From Candidatus Dormiibacterota bacterium (GTDB taxonomy: Bacteria > Chloroflexota > Dormibacteria > Dormibacterales > Dormibacteraceae): a stretch of 64,000 nucleotides of DNA. How positions within the stretch are numbered: the first letter of the stretch is position 1; each line of letters begins with the position of its first letter. The position numbers and the translations under genes are program-made. This document shows positions 16,341 to 25,993 of the stretch, one piece after another. Location: the NCBI GenBank assembly GCA_024280995.1, contig JAMXLM010000018.1, positions 248,001-312,000 of the forward strand, in the 5' to 3' direction. The notes beneath the pieces are model-generated. The model did not search any database, was not told the origin of the DNA, and worked only from the letters and a program-made list of their open reading frames with translations.

Positions 16341-17895
16341 TGCGCAGCTTCCGTGATGCGACCGGCCGTTTGACCGTCATCGTGGTGGTGGGCTCGTCCG
16401 CGATGCGGGCGTCACTCGGGAAGCCGCGCGTCGCCTGGGCCGCGCCCAGGAGGCACCCGATCAGGATCGCGATGCGGAACCAGTAGAGGCCCATGTCGTA
16501 GTAGCCCTGCACGACGTATCCGACCAGCGCGGCGGCCAGGGCGAATCCAAGCAGGACGTCGAGGTCGGACCTGCGCCCGCGAATCAGGTTGACCGCGGTC
16601 ATCAGTCCGATCCCGACCACGGTCCAGAAGGCAAGGATGCCCGGCAGCCCGAGACGCAGCCATATGTAGAGGACGGTGTTGTGCGGCAGATAGCTGATGA
16701 AGCTGTCGACGTTGCTGATGTCGACGTTGGGCACCTGCTGCGGAATCGGATGGCCGAACCCCGATCCGAACGGCATCGTCTGGCGGATGGCGACCCCAAG
16801 GTTGACGTCCTCGACGACCCGGTACTGGTTGGACGACTGATCGCGCGCCGCCGGTGAGAGCTGAGACAGAACGGCGCGGGCGGGCTGACCGAGAAGGCCC
16901 GGATCGTTGGAGAACTTGAGCCAGTAGACGCCGGCGAGGACGCAGCCGATGGCCGCGAGCGTGATGATCGTGCGCCGGCGCTCGGGGTAGGCGAAGAAGC
17001 TCAGGACGAAGACGAGGAAAAGGACCGCAGCCGCGATCGCCCAGGCCGTTCGTCTCTGGTTCCCGATGTCGGCGGCCAGCACGAAGGGAGACAGCACGGT
17101 CATCAGCCGGCGAAGCGGGCCTGGCATCGGCATCAACCACAGCGCCGCCACTATCGCCAGGAACAGGCCGAAGAAGAACGATTCCTCGTGGGCGAGGATC
17201 GCTTGAGGCCGGGCGTTGAAGTGCGCCACCAGGGTGACGATTCCCTGCATCGACTTGAGGCCGATGCCGAGGGCCATGACCGCCACCATCGCCATCACCT
17301 GCTTCCGGCTCGTCAGCAGCTGCGAGGCGACGAGGTAGGAGATCGTCATGTAGAGCCAGGGCCGAAGCTCCAGGAGCGAGTCCTGGAACGAGCCTCCGCC
17401 GGTGACGCCGCGGATCCACCCGACTGCGACGATCAGGGCGAACACCGCGACCGAGATGCCCAGCGCGGTGCGCGGGCGCCGCAGCTTGCGGGTCGCAAAG
17501 CCTCTGACGAGCCAGACCGCGAGCAGCACCGCGAGGAACAGCTCGAAGGGACTCGCGTAGATCCCGCCGAGTCCGGCGCCGGAGTTGAGGCTCTGGAAGA
17601 TGACGAGGTGGTCGGTCCCGTCGGAGAACGTTCCCTCCGAGACCAGTGAGAACTGCTCGATGAGCGTCGCCGAAAGGACGAGCGCCATCACCCCCGTCCA
17701 GGGCACGACCCACACGATCACCGCCACGCCAAGGCCGATGAGCGCAGCAAGCGCGAGCGGGCTGCCGAGGATGAGCTGGCCTACCGACCAGCCGACCACG
17801 GCGGCCGCGGCGCTGGCCAAAACGGCCCAGAGCAAGCGCTTCGAACGCATGTCGCGCTCCGCTCCGACCGCGGTCAGCGACGGGACGATCGCCAA
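16330..17895 (-). CDS. O-antigen ligase/Wzy-type polysaccharide polymerase
   Basis: A 521-residue membrane protein with about 11-12 TM helices. A large extracytoplasmic loop (about residues 330-405: [20 protein letters not shown] through [11 protein letters not shown] and [15 protein letters not shown]) carries the Wzy_C signature. The pattern GFGHP, later [12 protein letters not shown], matches the family G-x-G-x-x and HN(x)3 motifs. Enzymes of this family polymerise or ligate undecaprenyl-linked repeat units at the outer face of the membrane. With the flippase and Wzz-like protein nearby, polymerase is the better guess than ligase. ATG 17850 (MRSKRLLW) is a possible shorter start. Confidence 0.85.
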   Translation of the reverse strand: MAIVPSLTAVGAERDMRSKRLLWAVLASAAAAVVGWSVGQLILGSPLALAALIGLGVAVIVWVVPWTGVMALVLSATLIEQFSLVSEGTFSDGTDHLVIFQSLNSGAGLGGIYASPFELFLAVLLAVWLVRGFATRKLRRPRTALGISVAVFALIVAVGWIRGVTGGGSFQDSLLELRPWLYMTISYLVASQLLTSRKQVMAMVAVMALGIGLKSMQGIVTLVAHFNARPQAILAHEESFFFGLFLAIVAALWLMPMPGPLRRLMTVLSPFVLAADIGNQRRTAWAIAAAVLFLVFVLSFFAYPERRRTIITLAAIGCVLAGVYWLKFSNDPGLLGQPARAVLSQLSPAARDQSSNQYRVVEDVNLGVAIRQTMPFGSGFGHPIPQQVPNVDISNVDSFISYLPHNTVLYIWLRLGLPGILAFWTVVGIGLMTAVNLIRGRRSDLDVLLGFALAAALVGYVVQGYYDMGLYWFRIAILIGCLLGAAQATRGFPSDARIADEPTTTMTVKRPVASRKLRSAA

Positions 17896-17896
17896 C

Positions 17897-18037
17897 CTAC
17901 CCTCCGAGGCTGCGGTACGCCCAGGCCAGCGCGAGGCCGGTGGCGAGAAACATCACGAGGACGGACGTGCGGTCGATCCGGGCTCGCCGCCAGCCGATGA
18001 TGAGCGCGACCACGATCAACGCCAGTCCCCAGGACAC
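17897..18037 (-). CDS. 46-residue two-TM protein
   Basis: A short frame fills the 150-base gap between the CpsD-like and polymerase genes. From GTG 18037 it reads VSWGLALIVVALIIGWRR, then ARIDRTS, then VLVMFLATGLALAWAYR. This gives two hydrophobic helices with a basic turn, as expected for a small hairpin membrane protein. The ribosome site is weak, and no family is recognised. It could help anchor the CpsD-like ATPase or the polymerase, or be a remnant. Confidence 0.45.
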   Translation of the reverse strand: MSWGLALIVVALIIGWRRARIDRTSVLVMFLATGLALAWAYRSLGG

Positions 18038-18044
18038 GGCGCGA

Positions 18045-18776
18045 CTAGATTCCTGCCAGTCGAGCCGCCCACTCTGGGATGCGGGAGTGGGTGCCGTTGA
18101 GAAGCACGCTGGGCGAGGTCGCAAGTCCCGCGATCCCCTCCCGGATCCTCCCAACCGGCGCCACTCCGGCGCGTACCACCAGGACGAGGTCGGCCATCAG
18201 CCCGGCCGCCTGACGCCCAACGCTGCTGCCCAGCAGCGGTGGGAGGTCCGCGACGACGATGCGGCTCTGCTCGGTGATCTCGGTCATGACGTCGAGCCGG
18301 CCTATCTGGCTGATCGCGTAGGGGATCGAGCCGTGAACCTGGCCGGCCGGAATGACGGAGATCCGGGGCCCGATCGGAGTGAGGACGTCCGCGAGCTCGG
18401 ACCGCCCCTCGGCAATGTCGCCCATACCTGGATACTTGGCCGTCGAGAGGCGCTGCCCCAGCTGCGGGTGCGCCAGGTCCAGCTCGACCAGGACGGTCTC
18501 CAGGCCGTACTCGGCCAGCGCCAAAGCCAGCCCAAGCGCCATCGTCGTGCGTCCTTCGCCGCGAAGCGTGCTGGTGACGCCCAGCGTCGTGATCCCTTCG
18601 ACCCCGAGCTGCTGAACCGCTGCGCGGCACCCTTCGAGGATTTCCTCCGGCAGGTACTCCGCCTCGATCGCCGCGGGCGCGACTGGCACGCGGGGACGCG
18701 CATAGATCGAGGAGGGCCACTGTTCCGGCGCTCCGGAACGTTTGGACTGCTTCTTTGCTTCCAGCAACTCGGTCAA
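18045..18776 (-). CDS. CpsD/CapB-like P-loop ATPase with a variant Walker A
   Basis: A 243-residue protein of the bacterial tyrosine-kinase (BY-kinase)/MinD-like group that works with Wzz proteins. Walker A is at residues 69-79, reading STLRGEGRTTM, where families normally read GEGKS/T, so Arg76 replaces the nucleotide-binding Lys. Walker A-prime is TVLVELDLAHPQLG and Walker B is RIVVADLPPLL. The C-terminus (NGTHSRIPEWAARLAGI) lacks a tyrosine cluster. Its start overlaps the Wzz-like gene stop (ATGA). It is probably a chain-length or assembly co-factor with weak or absent kinase activity. Confidence 0.85.
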   Translation of the reverse strand: MTELLEAKKQSKRSGAPEQWPSSIYARPRVPVAPAAIEAEYLPEEILEGCRAAVQQLGVEGITTLGVTSTLRGEGRTTMALGLALALAEYGLETVLVELDLAHPQLGQRLSTAKYPGMGDIAEGRSELADVLTPIGPRISVIPAGQVHGSIPYAISQIGRLDVMTEITEQSRIVVADLPPLLGSSVGRQAAGLMADLVLVVRAGVAPVGRIREGIAGLATSPSVLLNGTHSRIPEWAARLAGI

Positions 18777-19756
18777 ATCCTTGCCGCCAGAGGTGTGCTG
18801 CCCAGGACTCGCATCCCGAGCATCGACTGCACCTCGGAGACTTCGTGGACCGTCGTGTCGAGCCGCACGAGCAAGGCGGCCATCGCCGCCACAGCAGCCA
18901 CGCCGATCAGCATCCCGGCGGCGATCGCGATCAGCTGCTGCTTCCCAAACAGCGATTGCGATGCCGGCGTCTGGGGTGCGTCGACGATCCTGAACGGCGC
19001 CATCTTCGGCTGGTTCGCCAGCGCCAGGTCCGATTGAGCTTGCTGGATCTTGCCGAGCAGCTGAAGGTAGTTCTGCTCGTCCACCGTGGCCCGATCCTGG
19101 AGGATGGCGAGCTGGGGGTCGGTCGCGGCGGCCTTCGGATCCGACGCGAGGGACGGGTGGGCGGCGAGATATGCCCGGACCGCGGCAAGGTCGGTTGCCA
19201 GGGCCGCGGACTGAGCCTGCAGCTGCGTCTGATAGAGCGCGAGCTGAGTCTGGGTCGGCGTCGTGCGCACGGCGATCTCAGCCGCCGACAGCTGGCTCAG
19301 CAGTGCGTCCGCGGTTCCCTTGGCCACGTCCGGCGTGGGCATCGTCACGGTCACGGTGAGCTCGGAAGGACCGAGCTGAGCGATGGTGACGTGCGCCCCG
19401 AGGAAGGCGCGAATGGCGTCGGCGGAAGGCGGTGCAGCCTCGCTGCGGCCGAGCAACGACCTGAAGCTGAAACCTTGAACCGCGTCGGGATGAGCGTCGA
19501 CATAGCTGCCCAGCGGGCTGCCGTCGGCGACGGACATCACGAAGCTGTCGCTCTTCAGAAACTGGTTGATCGTGTCGGACTGCGTCTGCGCGGCGCTCTG
19601 CGTGCCCGCGCCGGATCCGTTGACCCAGATCGTCGCGGTCGCCTGATACGAGGCCGGTTGGAGCAGCACATAGCCCACCGTGCCGATGATCGCCGCGGCA
19701 AACGGACCGATCAGCAGCAGCTTGTGGGCAAAGCACGTTTCCAGGATTCGCCGCAT
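18773..19756 (-). CDS. Wzz-like polysaccharide chain-length/co-polymerase protein
   Basis: A 327-residue membrane protein. The N-terminal TM is KLLLIGPFAAAIIGTVGYVLL, followed by YQATATIWVNG (the Wzz N-domain beta strand). A long extracytoplasmic coiled-coil region rich in Gln and Ala comes next (TQTQLALYQTQLQAQSAALA, residues about 165-235). The C-terminal TM is LIAIAAGMLIGVAAVAAMAALL with a short tail, VLGSTPLAARI. It co-operates with the CpsD-like ATPase encoded next and the Wzy-type polymerase to set polymer length and export. The two genes are translationally coupled. Confidence 0.88.
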   Translation of the reverse strand: MRRILETCFAHKLLLIGPFAAAIIGTVGYVLLQPASYQATATIWVNGSGAGTQSAAQTQSDTINQFLKSDSFVMSVADGSPLGSYVDAHPDAVQGFSFRSLLGRSEAAPPSADAIRAFLGAHVTIAQLGPSELTVTVTMPTPDVAKGTADALLSQLSAAEIAVRTTPTQTQLALYQTQLQAQSAALATDLAAVRAYLAAHPSLASDPKAAATDPQLAILQDRATVDEQNYLQLLGKIQQAQSDLALANQPKMAPFRIVDAPQTPASQSLFGKQQLIAIAAGMLIGVAAVAAMAALLVRLDTTVHEVSEVQSMLGMRVLGSTPLAARI

Positions 19757-19766
19757 GAAGAGCAGG

Positions 19767-20933
19767 TTAGGGGTTGGCCTTCACAGGCCCAATAGGAACT
19801 TGGTGGACCGGAGCCGAGTTCGTCCCGGAAGTCTGGGCGCGTGTCCCGCGTCCTTGTTTCTCCAGGAGCTCGATCGCCGACTGGGCGACGACCTGTGGGT
19901 CAAGCGCGGCCAGCCCGCCGAGTCCGCGGCAGATGGGTGAGTTGCAGCCGGACAGGACGCCCCACCGGCCAAATTCGCACCAGCTGCCGCCCGCCACCTG
20001 CCGATGCGGCTGGATGATCTTGATGCGGTCGCCGTCGAACGCCTCCGTGTAGCGAGCGTCCTCCAGCCCGAGCAGGACGACCGCGGGCGTGCCGACCGTT
20101 CGAGCCACCGCGGCCGCTGCGCTGTTGACGCAGATCAGAAGGTCCAGGCGCCGTACGACCTCGACGAACTGGCCGAACGTGGTCTGTCCACAGGCACGGA
20201 GTGGAGGCTGCGGCATGCCGGCGACGATCTCAGCCTCGAGGTCCATCTCGCCGGCGGCGCCAGTGATCACGATCCCGGCCGGCATGGCCGCCTGCAGCCT
20301 CCGGGCTACGTCGGCGAACGCGTGGGGGTGCCACTGCTGACACGACCAGTCAGAACCGGGATGCAAACCGATGAGCGGACGCGGCTGCCCCGCGAGCATC
20401 TCTTCCGCCATCGCCGCGTCGGATGCGCGAGTCCAGATCTCGACGGGGCCGCCGTCCTCGGCCACCCCGAGGGCGGCGAGGACGCGCCGGTTCTCCGCCC
20501 TGGATGACCCGGTGGCCGGATCGGGCGGCGCGGGATGCGTGTACGCGTCGCCGCCGTAATCGACGCCGGCGCGAATCGGCGACCCGATCACGGCCGCGAG
20601 CCTGCGGATCGCTCCGGCGCTGCGGTGGAAGACGAGGGTCGCGTCGTATCGATTCCTCTTCAGTTGCAGGCCCAGCGTGGCCACCCGCGCCAGCTTCTCG
20701 GCCCTGGCCAACCGCGTGCCCTTGTGCTGAAAGTCACTCCACGTGATCAGCCGGTCGATGTACGGACAGGGCGCCAGGATCGGCCTGGCCGAATCGAGCG
20801 CCAGAACGTGAATCGTGGAGTTGGGGAACGCCTCGCGCAGGCTGCGGATCGCGGGCACAGCGGCCATCGTGTCCGCCAGGTGACCGTAGGAGATGACGAG
20901 GATCTTCTTGTGATCGAGGTTGACGGACTCCAC
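19767..20933 (-). CDS. Glycosyltransferase family 9 (heptosyltransferase-like)
   Basis: A 388-residue GT-B enzyme. ILVISYGHLADTMAAVPAIRSLREAFP matches the GT9 N-terminal signature. The C-terminal half holds LIGLHPGSDWSCQQWHP (donor site), GIVITGAAGEMDLE and LLICVNSAAAAVARTVGTPAVVLLG. GT9 contains LPS heptosyltransferases, but also enzymes of other cell-surface glycans. No heptose or lipid A genes are seen here, so EPS assembly is the reasonable context. The tail after residue 360 is Gln/Thr-rich and probably disordered. It lies 10 bases upstream of the Wzz-like gene. Confidence 0.88.
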   Translation of the reverse strand: MESVNLDHKKILVISYGHLADTMAAVPAIRSLREAFPNSTIHVLALDSARPILAPCPYIDRLITWSDFQHKGTRLARAEKLARVATLGLQLKRNRYDATLVFHRSAGAIRRLAAVIGSPIRAGVDYGGDAYTHPAPPDPATGSSRAENRRVLAALGVAEDGGPVEIWTRASDAAMAEEMLAGQPRPLIGLHPGSDWSCQQWHPHAFADVARRLQAAMPAGIVITGAAGEMDLEAEIVAGMPQPPLRACGQTTFGQFVEVVRRLDLLICVNSAAAAVARTVGTPAVVLLGLEDARYTEAFDGDRIKIIQPHRQVAGGSWCEFGRWGVLSGCNSPICRGLGGLAALDPQVVAQSAIELLEKQGRGTRAQTSGTNSAPVHQVPIGPVKANP

Positions 20934-21012
20934 CGGCGCCGGAGTCTAGGTCGTCTGATCCGGGACGACCATGGGCATCCCGCCCACCGCCCCCGGCGCG
21001 GGTCCCAGCCGT

Positions 21013-21942
21013 TCAGCCACGGGCGAGGAGCCCACGCTCGACCCGGTAGTCGCGCAGGCACCGGCGGTAGGCGTCCGAGAAGTAGTGAAGTCGCCGGTAC
21101 GCTCTCACCGCCTTGTGCGGCGCTCGGCGCCGGTCCGTTTCGAACATGAGGCGAGTTTGCTCGAGCCACTCGGCGCCCAACGGGTTCCCGAGCAAGGTCA
21201 GCTTGCCGGCCGTTCCGCCGTTGCCAGTGGCGTAGTTGCGCTGGCTTCGGAACATGGCCCAGCCGCGCCGCACCCCATATGTGTGCACCACCGTGGCGCG
21301 GGGCGTCGTCAGCATGCGGACTCCGGCCGCTTCGAGCCTGATCTTGTAGTCCGTGTCCTCGCCTGCCGGGAAGTCGGCACCGGCTCCGAGGCATTCGTCG
21401 AACTTGCCCAGGCGGAGCGCCACGTCCTTTCGAATCGCGAAGTTGGCTCCCATCCAGTCCCAGCCCGGCGGTGGCTGGTGCATGACGCCCGCGGGGTCGT
21501 AGAGCGCCTCGGACGGGGAGATGGTCGGGCAGGTCGCGAAGCGGCCCTTGGACTTCGGAGCCACGACCGCGCCCCCGACGACCCCAAGGCGCGAATCCTT
21601 CTGGAACGCGTCGCCGAACGTCGCGAGCCATGTCGGTTCAGGCTCGCAGTCGTCATCGGTGAACGCGACCACGGATCCCGCGGCGTGCTCGAACGCGGCG
21701 TTCCGGGCGCGGCTGAGCCCACGGGTTTTCAAGTGGACGAACCGAACCCGGCGATCCCCCCGCGCCGCCGTGGTCACCGCGATCTCGAGCTGGTCGGTGT
21801 CGCCCTGGCCGAGAACGATCAGCTCCCAGTCGGTCCACGTCTGGGCGCGCACCGCGGCGATCGTCGCGCCGATCGTGTCCGACCGCATCGCCGGCACGCA
21901 GACCGAGATCGGCAAGCCCTTCGCGCCGTTGTTTTCAGGCAA
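21013..21942 (-). CDS. Glycosyltransferase family 2
   Basis: A 309-residue GT-A enzyme. PISVCVPAMRSDTIGATIAAVRAQTW begins the fold. GLSRARNAAFEHAAGSVVAFTDDDCEP holds the metal- and UDP-binding DxD-type motif (FTDDDCEP). DFPAGEDTDYKIRLEAAG carries the catalytic-base ED motif. There are no TM segments, so it is a soluble or peripheral inverting transferase that adds a sugar to the lipid-linked repeat. Its start overlaps the end of the upstream GT4 gene by 8 bases. Confidence 0.92.
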   Translation of the reverse strand: MPENNGAKGLPISVCVPAMRSDTIGATIAAVRAQTWTDWELIVLGQGDTDQLEIAVTTAARGDRRVRFVHLKTRGLSRARNAAFEHAAGSVVAFTDDDCEPEPTWLATFGDAFQKDSRLGVVGGAVVAPKSKGRFATCPTISPSEALYDPAGVMHQPPPGWDWMGANFAIRKDVALRLGKFDECLGAGADFPAGEDTDYKIRLEAAGVRMLTTPRATVVHTYGVRRGWAMFRSQRNYATGNGGTAGKLTLLGNPLGAEWLEQTRLMFETDRRRAPHKAVRAYRRLHYFSDAYRRCLRDYRVERGLLARG

Positions 21943-23071
21943 CGAGGTGCTCGTAGACCGCGCTCAGGCGGGCCGCCATCCGGTCGACCGTGAAGTCTTG
22001 CGACCGGCGGTAGGCCGCCGATCCGAGGCGAGCAAGCAAGGCGGGATCGGCCAGCGCATCGCTCATCGCGCCGGCAAGCGCCTCGGCGTCACCCGGCGGA
22101 ACGAGCAGGCCGTCGACCTCGTTGGTGAGCGCCTCGTCAAATCCGGATCCAGTGGTGGCGATGATCGGCCGGCCAAGAGCCATCGCCTCGAGGCAGGTGT
22201 TCGCAAGGTTCTCCCACCGCGACGGGATCACGACAAGGTTCGCTCCGGCCACGATGTCGAAGAGCGGGGCGTGTGGCATGGGGGCCATGAAGTGCAGGCG
22301 CGACCACGCGGAACCGCATCTCTGTCTTGCGTACTCCGCAAACGATGTTCCGTTGATCCCCATGTCCTGGCCGACGAAGACGCAGTGCACTTCCTGATGC
22401 GTCTGGAGAACCGTGGGAAGGGCATCGATGAGGACGTCGACCCCCTTGCGCAGCTCGAGCCGGCCGAAATAGAGGACGTAAGGCACCTCGGTGAGAAAGT
22501 CCGGGATCGGCTTGCCCGTCGTGCGGATTGGATCGATGGCCTGCGGCACGATCTCGATCGTTGCCTCGTCGAGGCCCCACCTGCGCGCCACCGACCCGGC
22601 GAGGGCGTGCGTGGGCGAGATGATCCTTCGACTGCGCCGGGCCTGAGCCCTTTCCATTCTCGCGGTGAACGTCGATCGCAGGCGCTGATGCAATCGCGCA
22701 CGGTTCATCGCCTGGACCAGGAAGTGGGGTGTCGCCAGCCTGGTCACCAGCGGAGCCGCCGGCCGCAACGAGCAGAAGAGCGCCTCGGCATCCCACTCGC
22801 ACGCCTGGACGACGTCGAACGGGCCGTTCCGGCCGACCGCGGTGGCCGCCGCCCAAGCCCATGCCACGGAGCGCGGCCTGACGGCTGCGGGGCGGATCCG
22901 GCGGATGTGCACGCCCCCGAGCAATTCGTCGGCCGGCAGGTCAGGGCGCGCCTCCGTGAAAAGGTTCACGTCGTGTCCCAGGCGGGCGAGTCCTCGCGCG
23001 GCTTTTGAGCTCCAGGAGCCGATCCCGCCACCGAAAGGCGGGTGCTCGCGGCTGACGATCGCGATCCTCAT
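21935..23071 (-). CDS. Glycosyltransferase family 4
   Basis: A 378-residue GT-B retaining transferase. IAIVSREHPPFGGGIGSWSSKAARGLARLGHDV is a GT4 N-terminal domain with a glycine-rich acceptor loop. IEIVPQAIDP, YVLYFGRLELRKGVDVLIDALP and VVIPSRWENLANTCLEAMALGRPIIATTGSG form the C-terminal domain with the EX7E-type donor motif (E-N-L-A-N-T-C-L-E). It is preceded by a flippase gene with a 4-base overlap (ATGA). It adds one sugar of the repeat unit; donor unknown. Confidence 0.93.
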   Translation of the reverse strand: MRIAIVSREHPPFGGGIGSWSSKAARGLARLGHDVNLFTEARPDLPADELLGGVHIRRIRPAAVRPRSVAWAWAAATAVGRNGPFDVVQACEWDAEALFCSLRPAAPLVTRLATPHFLVQAMNRARLHQRLRSTFTARMERAQARRSRRIISPTHALAGSVARRWGLDEATIEIVPQAIDPIRTTGKPIPDFLTEVPYVLYFGRLELRKGVDVLIDALPTVLQTHQEVHCVFVGQDMGINGTSFAEYARQRCGSAWSRLHFMAPMPHAPLFDIVAGANLVVIPSRWENLANTCLEAMALGRPIIATTGSGFDEALTNEVDGLLVPPGDAEALAGAMSDALADPALLARLGSAAYRRSQDFTVDRMAARLSAVYEHLVA

Positions 23072-24582
23072 TCCAGGACGCTCAGCTGCTGCGTGCCGCG
23101 CAACCTTCGCGATCTCGCCAACGAAAGAAGCTGGTCGATCTCCTGCCGCGTGAGCACGCGGAGTGGGATGGCCAGCATCGGATAGACAAGGAGCCCGACG
23201 GCGATCGCCGGTGCGAGGCCGAAGCGGCGCGCCACGAGGACGGCGAGCCCCATCCCGGCGGTCGCGAGCACGGCTCGACCCATCCGGGCGAAGAACTCGC
23301 GGTTGAAGCAGCGCCGGACCACCGCCACCCCGATCGCCGCGAGAACGAGCTCGGTCACCAGCAGGCTGATGGCCGCGCCGATGGCGCCGTTACCCGACCG
23401 ACTCTGGAAGTACGGAATGAGGACCAGGTTCAGCGCCGGGTTGACCACGCAGGCGAGGCCCATCGCCTTCGTCCACAGCATCTGCTGACGGCGGGCGATG
23501 AGGATCTGGTTGACCATGATGTTCAGGTACATGGGCAGAACCGAAAGAGCCAGCCACGCCATGACCGGCGCGGCCTGGGCGAACTCGTGTCCGTACAGGA
23601 ACGTCATGAGGTGATCCGAGACCAGGACGACGCCGACGCAGACCGGGAGGCTCAGGGCGACCACGATCTCGAGCGGGAAGCGAGAGGCCTTCCACAGCGC
23701 TTCGTCGCTCGACGAGTGCGCGGCGGCGAGCCGGGGCAGCCACGCCGTCGAGAGGATCACGGGCACGAACATCAGCGTTCCGAACAGCTTGGTTGGCAGG
23801 CCGTACCAGCCCAGGACCGCTGGTGGGGTCATCACGCTGAGCATCAGCGAGTCGATCCACAGATAGAAGGTGAAGAACACCGCGAACCCCAGATACGGAA
23901 GGCTGTTCAGGCTAAGCGCCCAGACCTCGGCCGGACGGATCGACCAGTCCACGGTGAAGTTCCGGCGCATCCATACGATGTGGAGGAGCAGGACGGCCGC
24001 GAGGACGACAACCGTGAGGGTCAGAAGAGCGGTCGCATCACGGTAGGCCACGACGAGTAAGACGCTCACGAGGCTGACGCACGTCTTTGTCAGGACGTCC
24101 GAGTAGGCCAGGTACTGCATCTTCTCCAGAGCCTGCAGCCCGGCCTGGATCGGCTCGAACAGGGCGTAGAGGACGGAGACCGCCCAACCCAGGTACAGCA
24201 CGACCACCTGCTCGTCTTTGAAGGGTCCGAAGCGCGCGAACGCAGCGAGCATGACCAGCGTCGGGATGCTCAGCAGTGCCCGCTGGACGATGGCGGTGGG
24301 AATCAGGCGGGAAGCCCGGCCGGGGTCGATCGAGATCTCGCGCACGAGCAGGGGTCGCGTGCCGAGTCCGATGAGTACGGTGAGGATGCCTGACGCCGCC
24401 ACCGAGAGCGTGAATACGCCAGTCTCGCGGGCACCGAGTTGACGGGGTACAAATAGCGCCCAGGCCAGGCTCGCGCACCAGGTGATGACCTGGCTGCCGG
24501 CGAGCACACCGACATTTCTCGCCAGCAGCCTGGAGGGACGCTCCAGGTCATGGGCCGGCGCGATCGGTTCGGTGAGCGCCAC
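23068..24582 (-). CDS. Wzx-type polysaccharide flippase
   Basis: A 504-residue membrane protein with about 13-14 TM helices and an even spread of hydrophobic segments. It has the MOP-superfamily opening (LLARNVGVLAGSQVITWCASLAWALFVPRQLGARETGVFTLS). It fits the polysaccharide_synt/Wzx group that flips undecaprenyl-linked repeat units across the membrane. Genes upstream and downstream are glycosyltransferases, and the stop overlaps the next start. Together with the Wzy-type and Wzz-like genes it completes a Wzx/Wzy-dependent pathway. Confidence 0.9.
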   Translation of the reverse strand: MALTEPIAPAHDLERPSRLLARNVGVLAGSQVITWCASLAWALFVPRQLGARETGVFTLSVAASGILTVLIGLGTRPLLVREISIDPGRASRLIPTAIVQRALLSIPTLVMLAAFARFGPFKDEQVVVLYLGWAVSVLYALFEPIQAGLQALEKMQYLAYSDVLTKTCVSLVSVLLVVAYRDATALLTLTVVVLAAVLLLHIVWMRRNFTVDWSIRPAEVWALSLNSLPYLGFAVFFTFYLWIDSLMLSVMTPPAVLGWYGLPTKLFGTLMFVPVILSTAWLPRLAAAHSSSDEALWKASRFPLEIVVALSLPVCVGVVLVSDHLMTFLYGHEFAQAAPVMAWLALSVLPMYLNIMVNQILIARRQQMLWTKAMGLACVVNPALNLVLIPYFQSRSGNGAIGAAISLLVTELVLAAIGVAVVRRCFNREFFARMGRAVLATAGMGLAVLVARRFGLAPAIAVGLLVYPMLAIPLRVLTRQEIDQLLSLARSRRLRGTQQLSVLE

Positions 24583-25872
24583 CTAGTGAACCCGGGCCAG
24601 GTGCGGGGCGTCGAGCTCGGTGATGGCCGTGCCTGCCCAGATGGCGGTGAGCCTGTGCCCGATCGCCTTCGCTCCGAACCGCCGGGCGGCGGCGGCGGCG
24701 ACGAATCGCCGGTCGGCTCCCTCCATCAGGACCGTGGAGAGGGCCTGGGCCAGCGCTCCATGGGTGAGGTCGCGAGCGCAGGTTCCGAGCGGCGGCTCGA
24801 GGATCTCGATGAACGGATACACAGGGAAGGCGACGACCGCCGTCCCGGCGAGCAGCGCTTCGGTCACTACGTAGCCCCACTCCTCGTACAGGCTTGGCAT
24901 CAGCAGCACGTCCGACTCGAGGAGACGGTCGTGGATCGCCTCGCGAGGCAGCGGCCCTCGAGCCAGGACGTCGACCGACGCCGGAAGCGCGTGGATAACG
25001 TCGGAGAGGGACCGCTCGCCCCGTCCGATCAGCTCGAGCTCGAGCGCGAATCCTGCCGTCGCGAGCCGGCGCACCGCCTGGATCCCCGCCCGCACGTTCT
25101 TGCGGGGGTGAGACAGGTCGCCGCAGATGATGGTGATGCGCCGCCTGTCATGCGACCTGCGCGCGCGAGCATGGTGCTGCCCTGCCGAGGTTGCCGGAGG
25201 CTGGGAGGGCGGCGGGCAAACGACCGCGTTCAGGCCGAGGCTCTTCAGCTGGCCGGCGAGCATCTCGGTCGGGGCCACGATGCAGTCGCTCGCCGAGTAA
25301 CCGAGCCGGTCGTTCCAGTAGTGGGACAGGCCCTTGACGGCGTAGCCGGCGCTGCGCGGGAACCTCCCGCCGGTATGCCTCCAGCTCTCGACCATGCGGC
25401 CCCCCGGGCTGTGTGGATAGAACCACGCCCCGACGACGACGCGCGCGGCGAACGGCCGCACGGCGGGGGCGAGCGCCGGATGGTTTAGATGCGCGACGTC
25501 GAACCACTCCCCGCGCTCGCGGAGCGTCCGCGCCAGCTCCGAACGCATCTCGGCCACGGCGAGGGTGGGCATGCGGCGGGCTGCCGAGAGCACGGCGGAG
25601 TGAGGAAGGGAGCGTGTGGCCGCGACTCGCACGCGAGGTCCGGCCGCCTTGCGCTGCAGCTCAGCGCGGACCACCTCTCCGACCCCCACGAGGGTCACCT
25701 CATGGTTCGCGGTCGCGGCCGCCGCGGCGATCTGCTCGGCGTAGGTGTCGATGCCGCTGAAGCTCCCGCTGTGCAGGGCCACGAGCACGGACAAGTGCGG
25801 GTCTTCCGTCGACATCTGGAAGCTCAACGGTATGGCTCGGCCCGGCGCGCTGACCATCTGACGCTTCGGCAC
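24583..25872 (-). CDS. Glycosyltransferase family 4
   Basis: A 429-residue GT-B protein. The N-terminal domain begins near HLSVLVALHSGSFSGIDTYAEQIAAA. The C-terminal domain holds ITIICGDLSHPRKNVRAGIQAV and VLLMPSLYEEWGYVVTEALLAGTAVVAFP, the donor-binding EX7E-type motif (E-W-G-Y-V-V-T-E). A basic, probably flexible loop (HHARARRSHDRRR) precedes the second domain. The stop codon abuts the flippase ATG. Met20 (position 25815) is a plausible alternative start, since conservation only begins there. Substrate unknown. Confidence 0.88.
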   Translation of the reverse strand: MPKRQMVSAPGRAIPLSFQMSTEDPHLSVLVALHSGSFSGIDTYAEQIAAAAATANHEVTLVGVGEVVRAELQRKAAGPRVRVAATRSLPHSAVLSAARRMPTLAVAEMRSELARTLRERGEWFDVAHLNHPALAPAVRPFAARVVVGAWFYPHSPGGRMVESWRHTGGRFPRSAGYAVKGLSHYWNDRLGYSASDCIVAPTEMLAGQLKSLGLNAVVCPPPSQPPATSAGQHHARARRSHDRRRITIICGDLSHPRKNVRAGIQAVRRLATAGFALELELIGRGERSLSDVIHALPASVDVLARGPLPREAIHDRLLESDVLLMPSLYEEWGYVVTEALLAGTAVVAFPVYPFIEILEPPLGTCARDLTHGALAQALSTVLMEGADRRFVAAAAARRFGAKAIGHRLTAIWAGTAITELDAPHLARVH

Positions 25873-25993
25873 CGCGCGTGTTGCAGTCCCTGACGTGTGG
25901 GACTACGGTCCCAGACGGAGCCGACCCGCCGCACGCACCTGGGCCTCAAGTACCCATAGGAAGCATGGGGCACGGTGACCTACCTTCACTGCG

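Noticed and set aside
16412-17713. 433-codon frame inside the polymerase gene
   Set aside because: Out-of-frame shadow; the overlapping frame encodes a clear multi-TM Wzy/ligase-type protein.
19767-20933. GT9 gene as evidence for LPS core synthesis
   Set aside because: No heptose, Kdo or lipid A genes are seen; GT9 enzymes also act in other surface polymers, so an outer membrane is not supported.
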